Below are positions 37,713-48,993 of a stretch of 64,000 nt of DNA, one piece after another. The DNA is from DSYU01 sp963827605 (lineage in GTDB: Bacteria > Chloroflexota > Anaerolineae > Anaerolineales > Anaerolineaceae), in contig CAWHBK010000002.1 of assembly GCA_963827605.1 (NCBI GenBank), positions 1 to 64,000 of the forward strand. The letters are read 5' to 3'. Position numbers and translations under genes: made by a program. Position 1 is the first letter of the stretch. The number at the start of each line of letters is the position of its first letter. Under the pieces are notes generated by a model, which was given only the letters and a program-made list of their open reading frames with translations, did no database searches and was not told where the DNA came from.

Positions 37713-40700
37713 ATGACCCGTAACTCGAAAGAGACTCCGTCCAGCATGGACGCGTCCACCGTGGACCCATCTACCGTCGACTCGAACGTAAAAACTACCC
37801 CAATTGCTATTATCGGTATCGGTTCAATTTTCCCCCAGGCGCGCGCTGCCCAGGAGTACTGGGACAATATCCTCCACAAGATGGACTGCATCACCGATGT
37901 TCCCGCTTCGCGCTGGAGTGTCGCCGATTATTACGACCCCAACCCCTCCGCACCGGATAAAACCTACTGCAAACGGGGCGGTTTTATCCCGGATATCGAT
38001 TTCGACCCGATGGAATTTGGCCTGCCGCCCAATATCCTCGAAGTGACGGATGTTTCGCAGCTGATTTCGCTGGTGGTTGCCAGAGAAGCCCTGGAAGATG
38101 CCGGCTATGGCGAGGAGAAGCAGTTCGACCGCGAGCACACCGGCTGCGTGCTTGGGTTCGTTGGCATGTCTTCCAAGCTGTTTACGCCGCTGATGACCCG
38201 TCTGCAGTACCCGGTCTGGGAAAAGGTGCTGCGCCAGCGCCGGAGTTTCGGACGCCGATACCCAAAAAATCATCGAGAAGATCAAGCTGGCCTACGTGGA
38301 CTGGGAAGAGAATTCGTTCCCCGGCACCATCGGCAATGTGATCGCCGGGCGCATCTGCAACCGCTTTGACCTGGGCGGCATGAACTGCGTGGTGGATGCC
38401 GCCTGCGGCAGCTCGCTGGCAGCGGTCGCATGGCGGTGGGGGAGCTGATCGAAGGCCGCGCCAATATGATGATCACCGGCGGGGTGGATACGGATAACTC
38501 GATCAACTCCTATATGTGCTTTAGCAAAACCCCGGCCTTCTCGCAAGGGTGAAAACGTGCGCACGTTTGACGCCGAGTCGGACGGGATGATGGTCGGCGA
38601 GGGGCTGGGCATGCTGGTGCTCAAGCGCCTGGCAGATGCCGAGCGGGATGGCGACCGGATGTATGCCGTCATCCGCGCTATTGGCACCTCCAGCGATGGG
38701 CGTTTCAAGAGCATTTATGCGCCGCGCCCGGCCGGGCAGGCCAAGGCCCTGCGCCGCGCTTATGAGGAAGCCGGTTTTTCACCGGCCACGGTTGGGCTGA
38801 TCGAAGCGCACGGCACCGGCACAATGGCCGGCGACCCGGCCGAGTTTCAGGGGATGAGCGAGGTCTTTGGCGAGAATAACCCGCGCACGCCAGCATATTG
38901 CCCTGGGCAGCGTCAAATCGCAGATCGCGCACACCAAAGCCGCGGCAGGGGCGGCCAGCCTGATCAAGACCGCCCTGGCGCTGTACCATAAGGTGCTGCC
39001 GCCGACGATCAACGTCACCCAACCCAACCCGAAGTTTGGCATTGAGAATACCCCCTTCTACATCAATACCGAGACCCGCCCCTGGATCCGCGCCAAAAGC
39101 GGCAGTCCCGCGCCGGGCAGGGGTCAGCTCGTTTGGTTTTGGCGGGACCAATTTCCACGTGGTACTGGAAGAGTACCAAGCCGAGCAGCAGCGGCGCCTA
39201 CCGGCTCAACACGGTTGCGCAGCCGGTGCTGCTGGCCGCCCCGGACCCGGCGCAGCTGCTGGCCGCCTGCCGGGACGCGCTGCAAAGCTTGCAACGGCGA
39301 GATCGGCGGCGCTGAACTTTCGCCAACCTCACCCAGGCCAGCCGGGATCTGACCGTTCCGCCCACGCTCCGCCCGGGTTGGCTTCGTGGCCGAGACGGTC
39401 GAAGAAGCGCGCCAGGCGCTGCAAATCTGCGTCGACAGCCTGGCGGCCAAAGCGCAGGACACGAAACCTGGGAACATCCCAAGGGCATTTATTACCGCAA
39501 GAGCGGGCTGGACCCGCAGGGCAAGGTGGTCGCGCTCTTCTCCGGGCAGGGCTCGCAGTACCTGGAGATGGGCCGCGAGCTGGCGGTGAATTTCCCGACC
39601 GTCCGCGATGTGTTCGGCGCGCTGGACGAGCTGTTCCTCGCAGGATGGGCTCGAACCGCTCTCCGCGCGTGTGTACCCGCGCCCGGTGTTCGACGCGCAG
39701 GAACGCGATGCCCTTTCCGAGGCGCTGACGCGCACCGAGCATGCCCAGCCGGCGATTGGCGCGCTCAGCGTCGGGCTGTATAAGCTGCTGCCAGCAAGCC
39801 GGCTTCCAGCCCGATTTTGTCGCCGGGCACAGCTTTGGCGAGCTGACCGCGCTGTGGGCCGCCGGGGTGCTGAATGACGAGGATTATTACACGCTGGCCA
39901 AAGCGCGCGGCAAGGCCATGGCCCCCCCGCAGGATCCCGAATTTCGACGCCGGGACCATGGTGGCGGTCAAGGGCGATGTCGAGAAGATCCGCCAGGCGC
40001 TGCAGGGTGACGCCGGAGGTGACCCTGGCCAACTGGAACTCGAACAACCAGGTGGTCATTGCCGGGTCGAAACCGGCCATGGCCCGGGCCCAGAAGCTGC
40101 TCACCGAGCAGGGCTTCAAGACCATCCCGCTGCCGGTTTCGGCGGCGTTCCACACCCCGCTGGTGGGGCATGCCCAAAAGCCGTTTGCCGAAGCGATCAA
40201 AGCCGCCCGTTTCAACGCGCCCAAAACTGCGCGTATTCTCGAACAGCACCGGCCAGGCCCACGCCAACGACCCCGAAGACGATCCGCGAGCTGCTGGCCG
40301 GGCATATCCTCAACCCGGTGCTGTTCCGGGATGAGATCGAGAATATTTATCGCCGCGGGCGGCTCCATCTTTGTCGAGTTTGGTCCCAAGAACGTGCTGA
40401 CCAACCTGGTTGGACAACATCCTGGCCGGCAAGCCGCACCTGGCAGTGGCGCTGAATGCCAATGCGAAGAAAGACAGCGACCGCCAGCTGCGCGAAGCGG
40501 TCATGGCGCTGCGCGTGGCCGGACTGTCGCTGCAGAACTTTGATCCTTACGCAGGCGCAGCGCAAGACGGCCGCGCCGCGCAAGAAGAGCCCGGTGACTG
40601 TGAAGCTCACCGGCGGGTTATTACGTTTCGGAAAAGACCCGCGCCGCCTTCGAAAACGCGCTTGCAGGATGGTTTCAAGATCAGCCTTCCGGCTGCCCGC

Positions 40701-43700
40701 GCACAAGCGGCACCCGCGCAGGTACCGCAGCGCTGCAGTTCGCCAGCACCGGTGACCCAGTCCGCCGGCCTGTGCTCCGCGCCGCAGACGACCGCGCCAG
40801 CCCGCGCAGCCGCCGCCGCCTGAACAATGCCGCCTCAACCAACTTTGAGCACCTCCTGGCCGAGTACCAGGCGCACCAGTCCGAGACGCTGCGGCTGCAC
40901 GAGCAGTACCTGCGCACGGAAGAAGAATACGCGCGCGCCTTTGCCCAGCTGACCCAGCTGCAAAGCGAGCTGGTCAGCAAGGGCGCCGCAAGTTCCGGTA
41001 GCGGCGAGCTGCAAGCCGTCCTGCCGCTGTTCGAGAGCCTGGAGCGCAGCATGACCCGCTTCCACGATCACCAGGCCGAGACGCTGCGCGTTCACCAGCA
41101 CTACCTGGAAACCCAGGAACGCTTCTCGCAGTCTTTCGTATCCAGTGTACAGAACAGTGGCAGCGCTGTACCGAGCCAGGCCGCTCCCGACGGATGGCGC
41201 CCGGCTGCCCCGCGGCCAGACCGCGTCGGCGCCGCCGCGGCCAGCAACGGCCGGCGGTTCATCGAACAGAATCCGCGGTTCAAAGATCCGAACCTGCGCC
41301 GGTGGTTCGCCAGCCAGAACCCACCGCCCCGCTCAAGACGAACGGCAATGGCTATAAACCCGCGCCGGTGATGGAGACTGTGGCAGCGCCCGCCGTCTCT
41401 GAGCCAAAACCCGCTGCTCCCGCGCAGCCCGCGGTGCCCGCCGCAGCGGACGCCGAAAAGCTGCAAGCGGCCCTGCTGGCGATTGTCAGCGAGAAGACCG
41501 GCTACCCGGTGGAGACGCTCGAGCTGGACATGGATATGGAAGCTGACCTGGGGATCGACTCGATCAAGCGGGTCGAAATCCTGGGCGCCATGCAGAGCCA
41601 GTTCCCCGAACTGCCCAAGATCGACACCAACGTGCTGGCCGAGCTGCGCACGCTGGGCCAGATTGTCGAACAGTACAGCGCGCTGGCGCCCACGGCTGCC
41701 GCCCCGTGACGACCCAGGCAAGCGCAACCTGCCCCAGTGACTGCCGCCCCTACGGGCGCTTCGCCGCGGCTGCTGCACCCGCAGCCGCAATCGACCCGGC
41801 GGGCCTTACCCAGGCGCTGCTGGCAATCGTCAGCGAGAAGACCGGCTACCCGGTGGAAACGCTCGAGCTGGACATGGATATGGAAGCCGACCTGGGCATC
41901 GACTCGATCAAGCGGGTCGAAATCCTGGGCGCGATGCAGACCCAGTTCCCTGAACTGCCCAAAGATCGAAACGAACGTGCTGGCCGAGCTGCGCACGCTG
42001 GGCCAGATCGTCGAGGCGATGAGCGTCACGCTGGCATCGCCTGCCGCTCCGGTGGCGGATGCACCAGCAGCAGTACCACAGGCTCTGGCGGTTGAAGGTT
42101 CGCAAACCGTCCAAAGCGCGCCTGCCCGCGCCATCCGGCGCTGTGAGCGTTGCGGCCGTTTCAGCGGCGCTGCTGACCATCGTCAGCGAGAAGACCGGCT
42201 ACCCGGTGGAAACGCTCGAGCTGGATATGGATATGGAAGCCGACCTGGGGATCGACTCGATCAAGCGGGTGGAGATCCTGGGCGCGCTGCAGACGCAGTT
42301 CCCCGAGCTGCCCAAGGTCGATGCGGCCGCGCTGGCGGAGCTGCGCACCTGGGCCAGATCACCAGCTTATATGAGTCAGGCGCAACTGTCAACCTGCTGC
42401 TGCTGCCGCCGTCCGCGGAGGGGACGGGCACGTCCCCTTTTGAACTGGCTGCGGAGGAGCTGATCCCATTTGATTATGGCATCGAGCAGGGCATCGTGAT
42501 GCGCAAGATCCTGCCCGCCCCGGATACGCTGGATTTCGTCCTGCCCGATGGGCACATCTGCCTGATCACGCGATGATGGCACGCCAGTCACCCCGGCGCT
42601 GGCCCAGGCCTTGCTCGATCAAAACTGGCCGGTGGTGGTGCTGCGTTTCCCCGTGGCGGTGGTCCCTGGGCGGCAAGCCCTGCCGGAAGGCGCGGCCTGT
42701 GTGGATCTCGAGCGAGCTGAGTGAGACCGCGCTTGCAGGCCGGCCTGGAACAGGTAACGGCGCAGCTATGGGCCGGTAGCGGTTTTTATCCACCTGGCGC
42801 AGACTGGAAAATATGCAGAACCCGATTCCCGCGATGTGAATGGCATGGGGTTCCTGGAAACGGAAAAGTCGTTGATAAAAATGGTCTTCCTGACCGCCAA
42901 GCATCTCAAGCCGGTCCTTAACGAAGCGGCGGAGAAAGGCCGGGCGGCCTTCATGACCGTCACCCGGCTGGATGGCGAGTTTGGCCTGAGCGAAGCAGCC
43001 GAGTTTACCCCGATCAACGGCGGTTTGTTTGGCCTGGTCAAGACGCTCAACCTGGAATGGGAAGCGGTATTCTGCCGGGCGGTGGATGTGAGCCCCGCCC
43101 TGGATACGGAACGGGTGGTAAGCTGCATCCTGGCCGAGCTGCATGACCCGAACCGCCTGGTGACTGAAGTGGGCTATACCCAGACCGAACGCTCAACGCT
43201 CATCGTCGCGAGTGTGCCCGTTACCGCCGGCAGCGCCGGTACATCTGCCGGAGGGAAGAAATGAACGGAAAAACATTGGTGCATTCTGAATTCTGTCGTT
43301 CTGGTCAGCGGCGGCGCGCGCGGGATTACCGCCCAGCTGCGTGGTAAAACTGGCTGAACGGGCGCACTGCAAATTCATCCTGCTGGGCCGTTCTTCCGCG
43401 GACATGCCGCCGGTCGATTTTGACCCGCTGGGCTGTGACGATCCCGAGCTGAAACGGCGCATCGCCGCAGACCTGGCCGGCAAGGGCGAAAAACCAGCCC
43501 CGGCCAGAATCCAGAAGATTTTTTCCGGCATCCGTTCCAGCCAGGAAATCCACGAAACCCTCCAGGCCGTCGAGGAGGCGGGCGGGCAGGCGGAATACGT
43601 GCGCGTGGATGTGGCCGACCGCGACCTGCCCGCGAAACTTGCCGGCGCCGGTCAGCCGCCTGGGCAAGGTGACCGGTATCATCCACGGGGCGGGTACGCT

Positions 43701-45008
43701 GGTGGATAAGCTGATCGAAAAGAAAACCGAAACCGATTTCGATACCGTCTATACGCCCAAGGTGACCGGGCTGGAAAACCTGCTGTGCAGCGTGGATGTG
43801 GCCCGGCTGGATTTCCTGGTGTTGTTTTCCTCGATCGTTGGTTTTTACGGCAACGTTGGCCAGTCGGATTACGCCATTGCCAACGAGATCCTCAATAAAT
43901 CGGCCTACCTGCTCAAGCGCCAGCTACCCGGACTGCCACGTGATCTCGATCAATTGGGGCCCGTGGGATTCGGGGATGGTCACCCCCGAGCTGAAGAAGG
44001 TGTTCGAGGCGCGCAACGTGGAAGTGATCCCCACCGAAGTGGGCGCGCGCATGCTGGTCGATGCGTTGATGCCGGGAGTGAGCGATTCCAGCGCTGCCAT
44101 CCAGGTGGTGGTGGGCGGCGTGCCGGCCCGCCCGGCGGCGCACGTCGACTCTGACCTGCGCTCGTACCAGATCAAGCGCCGGCTAAAGGTGGACGAGAAC
44201 CCCTTCCTGTACGATCACATGATCGGCGAGCACCCGGTGCTGCCGGCGACCTGCGCGGCGGCCTGGGTAGCCTACACCTGCGAGCAGCTTTACCCCGGCT
44301 ACCATTTCTTCAGCCTGGAAAATTACCGCGTGTTGAAGGGTATCGTCTTTGATGACAGCCTGGCGGATGAGCACATCGTGGATTTGAAAGAAGTGGCCAA
44401 GTCGGAAGAAAAGATCGTCTTCGACGCGCTGGTGTTGGAGCCAGAATAAAAAGGGCCGTCTCATCTATCATTACAGCCTGCGGGTAACCGTGGTGCGCGA
44501 CCTGCCCGTCCCGCCGGTTTTCCATCTGGAAAGCGGCGTGGAAGGCGAAGGCATCTCTGGCAGCCAGCTTTACCAGGACGGCACCCTCTTCCACGGGCCT
44601 TCGTTCCAGGGCGTGGAACGCGTGCTGCACCTCAGCCGCGGCAAACTGGTGATGCAGGTCGTCCTGCCGCACATGGAAGACCGCATCCAGGGCCAGTTCC
44701 CAGCCTACACCGCCAACCCGTTTATTTATGATGCGATCGTGCAGTGCTTGCTGATCTGGGCGCAGTATTTCTACCAGGCGCCCTGCCTGCCGTCCAGCCT
44801 GCGCAAGCTGGAGCAGTTCAAGCCCATCCCGTTTGGCGTCCCATGCACAGTCACCATGGAAGTCGAGTCGCAGTCAAGCACGTCTGTGGTCGGCAATATC
44901 CTGGTGCAGGATGACCAGGGCGCCACCTATATGCGCCTGGATGGCCTGGAAGGCACGATCAGCCCGTATTTGAACCGTTTTATCGGTAAGCGAGAAGTCG
45001 CGGTATGA
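37713..45008 (+). CDS. PfaA-like multidomain lipid synthase (KS-AT-ACPx3-KR-DH), many frameshifts
   Basis: About 2,430 residues if repaired. Domains in order: ketosynthase (37790-39180) with Cys in VDAACGSSLAA, the first His in EAHGTGT and the second in GSVKSQIAHTKAAAG; acyltransferase (39510-40470) with GHSFGEL and AAFHTPL; a coiled-coil linker (40840-41150) with repeated HQxETLRxHxxYL; three acyl carrier domains with DSIKRVEIL (41450-42350); ketoreductase (42430-44130) with VSGGARGIT and the Tyr of SDYAIANEILNKS; and a PS-DH type hot-dog dehydratase (44150-45008) with DHMIGEHPVLP and LFHGPSFQGV. This is the PfaA order. At least fifteen single-base shifts, mostly insertions, break it between 38.2 and 43.7 kb (for example near 38234, 38548, 38890, 39106 and 39177). 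All catalytic motifs remain. The last 4 bases overlap the next gene. Confidence 0.85.
41450..42350 (+). repeat. Three tandem acyl-carrier-protein repeats
   Basis: Three ~210-base blocks, nearly identical in DNA, encode SEKTGYPVETLELDMDM and DLGIDSIKRVEILGA, with the phosphopantetheine Ser in DSI. Reference points recur at 41521, 41865 and 42218 (periods 344 and 353 bases). Linkers rich in Ala/Pro separate them. A single-base shift lies in the linker after copies 1 and 2. Confidence 0.85.
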
Positions 45009-47671
45009 GTTCTGCGACCCAACCTTTTGAATCCCTGGCAATTGTAGGGATGGATGCAGCCTGGGCCGGGTGCGATGGCCTGGAAGCCTTCGAGCATATG
45101 CTGTATGAAATGCGCCAGCAGTTTGCCTGCCTGGATGAGGACGGGAAAACCGTTCCGGTCTCGGCCGGCGAACCGCTGCTGGGAAAAGTTGCCCGGCGGG
45201 CTTTGCTGGATGCGGAAATCGATATCGCCAATTTCGGCGCCGCCGCTTCTAGCGGCGCCGATGCTTCTAGCGGCGCGGATGCTTCCCACCCCCGGCTGGC
45301 AGCTCTGGTTTGCAACGGCGCGCCGTTGAACCCCGGCTGGCAGTGGGCTCACGTATTCGAAGATCTATACGGCCAGCCCAACCCGCTGGCGGCTGCCCTG
45401 GAACGGGCGCAGCGCATTTTCCGGGAAAACACCGCCGACCTGGTCCTGTTTGCCGCTGGCGCAGGGCATCCGACAGATACGCCGGATGCTCCGCTGGCGC
45501 CCGATTCGGTTCGCGCGCCCGCTTTTGACCGGGATGTACACGGCTGGCGGCTGGGTGAAGGCGCCGGAGCCGTGGTTCTGATGCCGTATGCCCAGGCGCG
45601 CCGCGCCGGGCGGCGAGTGTATGCCGTGATCCAGGCGCTCGCTGCGGCGCCTGGTAAGGCGGAACTGGAAAAGACAACAGGGGCGAATGTCCCTGGCCTG
45701 CCGGTAGCCCCCGCGCTGGATGATCTGCGCGGCTGCTGCCTGCGGGCCCTGGAAAGCGCGGGCATACCCGCCGACCAGGTAGGCTATATCGAGGCATTTG
45801 CCGGCGGCAGCGATGCGCTGGATGGAATTGAGATGGCCGGGTTGGCGCAGGCCTACCGCTTACAGGCTGCAAGCCTGCCAATCCAGGATCTGACCACTGC
45901 CATTGGCAGCGTGCAGACCAATACGGGTTACCTGGGCGCGGCGGCGGGCCTGGCGGGGCTGGTGCGCGCTGCGCTGTGCCTGTACCACCGGTTTATCCCC
46001 GGCGCTCCGGGCTGGTCGGCTCCCAAACTGCCCGCGTTGTGGCGCAGCGCGCCCTTCTATGTGCCAGGCGAATCGCGGGCCTGGTTTGAAAAGACCATCG
46101 GCGGGCGTCGATCCGGGCTGAACATCATTGGCCTGAACGGAAGCTGCGCGCATCTCATCCTCGGCGAGCCGGTTGATCAGCCGGTCCGGCCCAACCGCGC
46201 CCTATCGCGAGGCGGCTTTACCCTGTTCCCCCTGGTGGGGGACAGCCTGAGCGAGCTGGTGGGCGAGCTGGAAGATTTACAGCAAGCCCTGGTGTATGCC
46301 GGTGACCTAAACGACCTGGCGGCGGAAGTTGCCGGGGCCGCGCAGGCCAACCCATCCGCGCCCTACGGGCTGGCGATCACCGGGCACGATCACGAAGAGA
46401 TCCGGCGCGAGATCGAATACGCCTTGAAGGCCGTACCTGCCGCTTTCGACAAAGCCGCCGCCGCCGAAGGCGGCGCCGTTGGGGGCGCCGAGTGGCAGAC
46501 CCCGCTGGGCAGTTATTTTACCCTCCAACCCGCCGGACGTGAGGGCGGGGTGGCCTTCGTTTACCCGGGTGCGTTCAATTCGTATCCCGGCATGGGCAGG
46601 GATCTGTTCCGCCTGTTCCCCGATCTGCATGCGCAGACGGCGGAAATCACCGCCGACCTGGGCCGGGTGATCCACGAGCGCATGCTGTATCCGCGCAGCC
46701 TCGTGGCGCTTTCCAAAGAAGACCTGGCCGCGCTGGAGACGAAGCTGCTGGCCGACCCGATTGCCATGCTGATTTCCGGTACCACCCTGGCGATCCTGTA
46801 CACCCAAATCCTGCAAAACACCTTCAAGATCCATGCCCAGGCGGCTTTTGGCTACAGCCTGGGCGAAAACAGCATGCTGTATGCCACCGGGGTATGGGGC
46901 CAGGGCGACCGCGCCGCGGCGCGGCTGGATGAATCCGAGGCCTTCCGGGTGCGCCTGGCCGGCCCGCAGCTGGCCGTCCGCGAATTCTGGGGTCTCCCGG
47001 TTGGAGACCTTCCCCCCGGCCAGCCATTGTGGAACAACTACCTGGTGATGGCCGCGCCGGAAAAAGTACACGCGGCGCTGGTCAGCGAACCGCGCGTTTA
47101 CCTGACCCACATCAACACGCCCCGCCAGGTGGTTATTGGCGGCGATCCGGAAGCCTGCAAGCGCGTGCTGAGCGCCTTGCGCTGTTCCTCGCTCCAGGCG
47201 CCCTTCGATTATGCCCTGCACTGCGCGCTCATGCGCTCGGAGTACGAGGCGCTGGCCGAGCTGCACGACTGGCCGGTGGAACGGCTGCCCGGGATGCAGA
47301 TGTACTCGGCGGCAGATTATGCCCCGCTACCCATTGCGCCGCTGCCCATCGCGCAGAACGCCGTTTCGCGGCGCGAGATCGCCGACAAAATGGCCCATAT
47401 GCTCACTTCCCCGCTGGATTTCCCGCGCCTGGTCGACCAGGTGTACGCGGACGGCGCGCGGGTGTTTATCGAGGCCGGCGCGGGCGGAAACTGCGCCCGC
47501 TGGGTTGCTGAGTCGCTGAAAGGCCGCCCGCATCTGGCCCTCTCGATGAACCGGCGCGGCACCGATGATTATACCAACCTGGTGCGCACCCTGGCGCGGC
47601 TGCACAGCCACCGCGTTCCGCTGGATCTTACGCTGTTATATTCCACGCTAGCTGAAAAGGTGAGCCTATGA
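45005..47671 (+). CDS. PfaB-like protein: degenerate ketosynthase plus acyltransferase
   Basis: 888 residues, intact; ATG overlaps the PfaA-like stop. Residues 1-400 have the thiolase-fold outline (LAIVGMDAAWAG, WRLGEGAGAVVLMP, IGSVQTNTGYLGAAAG). The Cys loop is missing, and HGTGT is replaced by EAFAGGS, so this half cannot condense. It may act like a chain-length factor. Residues ~510-850 are an acyltransferase with YPGAFNSYPGMGRDLF, nucleophile Ser618 in AFGYSLGEN, and YALHCALM in place of the usual His-Thr-Pro region. Low-complexity ASSGADASSGADAS occurs near residue 80. PfaB proteins affect product choice in related synthases. Confidence 0.82.
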   Translation: MSSATQPFESLAIVGMDAAWAGCDGLEAFEHMLYEMRQQFACLDEDGKTVPVSAGEPLLGKVARRALLDAEIDIANFGAAASSGADASSGADASHPRLAALVCNGAPLNPGWQWAHVFEDLYGQPNPLAAALERAQRIFRENTADLVLFAAGAGHPTDTPDAPLAPDSVRAPAFDRDVHGWRLGEGAGAVVLMPYAQARRAGRRVYAVIQALAAAPGKAELEKTTGANVPGLPVAPALDDLRGCCLRALESAGIPADQVGYIEAFAGGSDALDGIEMAGLAQAYRLQAASLPIQDLTTAIGSVQTNTGYLGAAAGLAGLVRAALCLYHRFIPGAPGWSAPKLPALWRSAPFYVPGESRAWFEKTIGGRRSGLNIIGLNGSCAHLILGEPVDQPVRPNRALSRGGFTLFPLVGDSLSELVGELEDLQQALVYAGDLNDLAAEVAGAAQANPSAPYGLAITGHDHEEIRREIEYALKAVPAAFDKAAAAEGGAVGGAEWQTPLGSYFTLQPAGREGGVAFVYPGAFNSYPGMGRDLFRLFPDLHAQTAEITADLGRVIHERMLYPRSLVALSKEDLAALETKLLADPIAMLISGTTLAILYTQILQNTFKIHAQAAFGYSLGENSMLYATGVWGQGDRAAARLDESEAFRVRLAGPQLAVREFWGLPVGDLPPGQPLWNNYLVMAAPEKVHAALVSEPRVYLTHINTPRQVVIGGDPEACKRVLSALRCSSLQAPFDYALHCALMRSEYEALAELHDWPVERLPGMQMYSAADYAPLPIAPLPIAQNAVSRREIADKMAHMLTSPLDFPRLVDQVYADGARVFIEAGAGGNCARWVAESLKGRPHLALSMNRRGTDDYTNLVRTLARLHSHRVPLDLTLLYSTLAEKVSL

Positions 47672-48990
47672 ATGACTCCATTGCCCCATTCCCGTCCGAC
47701 CGGCTGCAAAAAATGGCGCTGGAAAGCGCGCAGCGCAGCAGCGCGCTGCACCGGCAGTTCTTACAGATGCGCCGCGAAGGCTTACAAAATACGCGCGCGC
47801 TGATCGAGCTGCAGGCGCGCAGCGCGGTCCCGGCGGTTGGGAACCAACCGGCCGCCTTTCCGGCGCTGTTCGACAGCCCCCAGTTGGATGCCTTTGGCAC
47901 AGGCAGGCTCTCCGACTGCCTGGGGCCTGCCTTCGCGAAATATGATGACCGGCGCATCCCGCGTATCCCCAACGGCGATCTAAAGATGATGAGCCGCATT
48001 GTGGCGATCACCGGCCGCGTGGGGATCTACGATCCGCAATCCAGCGTCACCGCCGAGTACGATGTTCCGCTGGATGCCTGGTATTTCCGCGACGGCGCAT
48101 CCCCGGAAATCCCCACCGCGTTATGGATGGAGATTGCGCTCCAGCCGTGTGGTTTTCTATCCGCTTATCTGGACACGTACGCGCTGGTGCCCCACGGCCA
48201 GTTCTACTTCCGCAACCTGGATGGCAGCCTGCGCCCGGTCGAGAAAATGGATGTGCGCGGCAAGACCATCACGACCCGGGCCCGCCTGCTCACCAATGCG
48301 GTCAGCGGCGGAACGGTCATCCAGAAATATGGCTATGTGATCACCTGCGCCGGGCTGACCCTTTTCCAGGGCGAATCGACCTTTGGTTATTTCTCGGCGG
48401 ACAGCATGGCCAGCCAGGTAGGGCTGGACGGCGGGCAGGCGACCGCGCCCGCTATTCGCACGGATACCGGTCTGGCGCTGCGCGCGCTGCGCGTGGATTT
48501 ACCTCGTTTCCAGGCCGGCGACCCGGCCCGGCAGGGCTACCGCCTGTCGCGAAACTCCCTGCACTTCATCGACGATCTGCTTGTTTGCGCGGACGGCGGG
48601 AAGTACGGCCAGGGCTATGCCTACGCCAGCCGCGCGGTCAACCCGCGGGACTGGTATTTCCCGTTCCATTTCTACCAGGACCCGGTTATGCCCGGCTCGT
48701 TGGGGGTAGAAGCCATCCTGGAGGCGATGCAGGGCTTCGCCCTTGCCTATGACCTGGGCCGCGATCTGCGCGCTCCCCGCTTCGGGCCTGTGCCCGGCGC
48801 GCCGCAGCTGGACTGGCGCTACCGCGGGCAGATCACCCAGCAGCACAAGCGGATGGAGCTGGAAGTCCACCTGAGCGGCATCCAGCAGCGCCCCGGCCAG
48901 GTGGCCCTGACCGGCGACGCCAACCTGTGGGTAGACGGCTTGCGTATTTACGAAGTAAAAAATGCGACCGTTGGCATTTTGGAAGGATAA
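47668..48990 (+). CDS. Tandem FabA-like dehydratase (PfaC C-terminal half)
   Basis: 440 residues, intact; overlaps the previous gene by 4 bases. The first hot-dog has AWYFRDGASPEIPTALWMEIALQPCG, the form seen in the first DH of PfaC, and lacks the catalytic His. The second has FPFHFYQDPVMPGSLGVEA with His334, like FabA (H-F-x-x-D-P-V-M-P-G). In PfaC these domains follow KS-CLF. Here no KS-CLF precedes them, so the gene encodes only the dehydratase half. Expected role: dehydration, and possibly isomerisation, of the growing acyl chain. Confidence 0.82.
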   Translation: MNDSIAPFPSDRLQKMALESAQRSSALHRQFLQMRREGLQNTRALIELQARSAVPAVGNQPAAFPALFDSPQLDAFGTGRLSDCLGPAFAKYDDRRIPRIPNGDLKMMSRIVAITGRVGIYDPQSSVTAEYDVPLDAWYFRDGASPEIPTALWMEIALQPCGFLSAYLDTYALVPHGQFYFRNLDGSLRPVEKMDVRGKTITTRARLLTNAVSGGTVIQKYGYVITCAGLTLFQGESTFGYFSADSMASQVGLDGGQATAPAIRTDTGLALRALRVDLPRFQAGDPARQGYRLSRNSLHFIDDLLVCADGGKYGQGYAYASRAVNPRDWYFPFHFYQDPVMPGSLGVEAILEAMQGFALAYDLGRDLRAPRFGPVPGAPQLDWRYRGQITQQHKRMELEVHLSGIQQRPGQVALTGDANLWVDGLRIYEVKNATVGILEG

Positions 48991-48993
48991 AAA

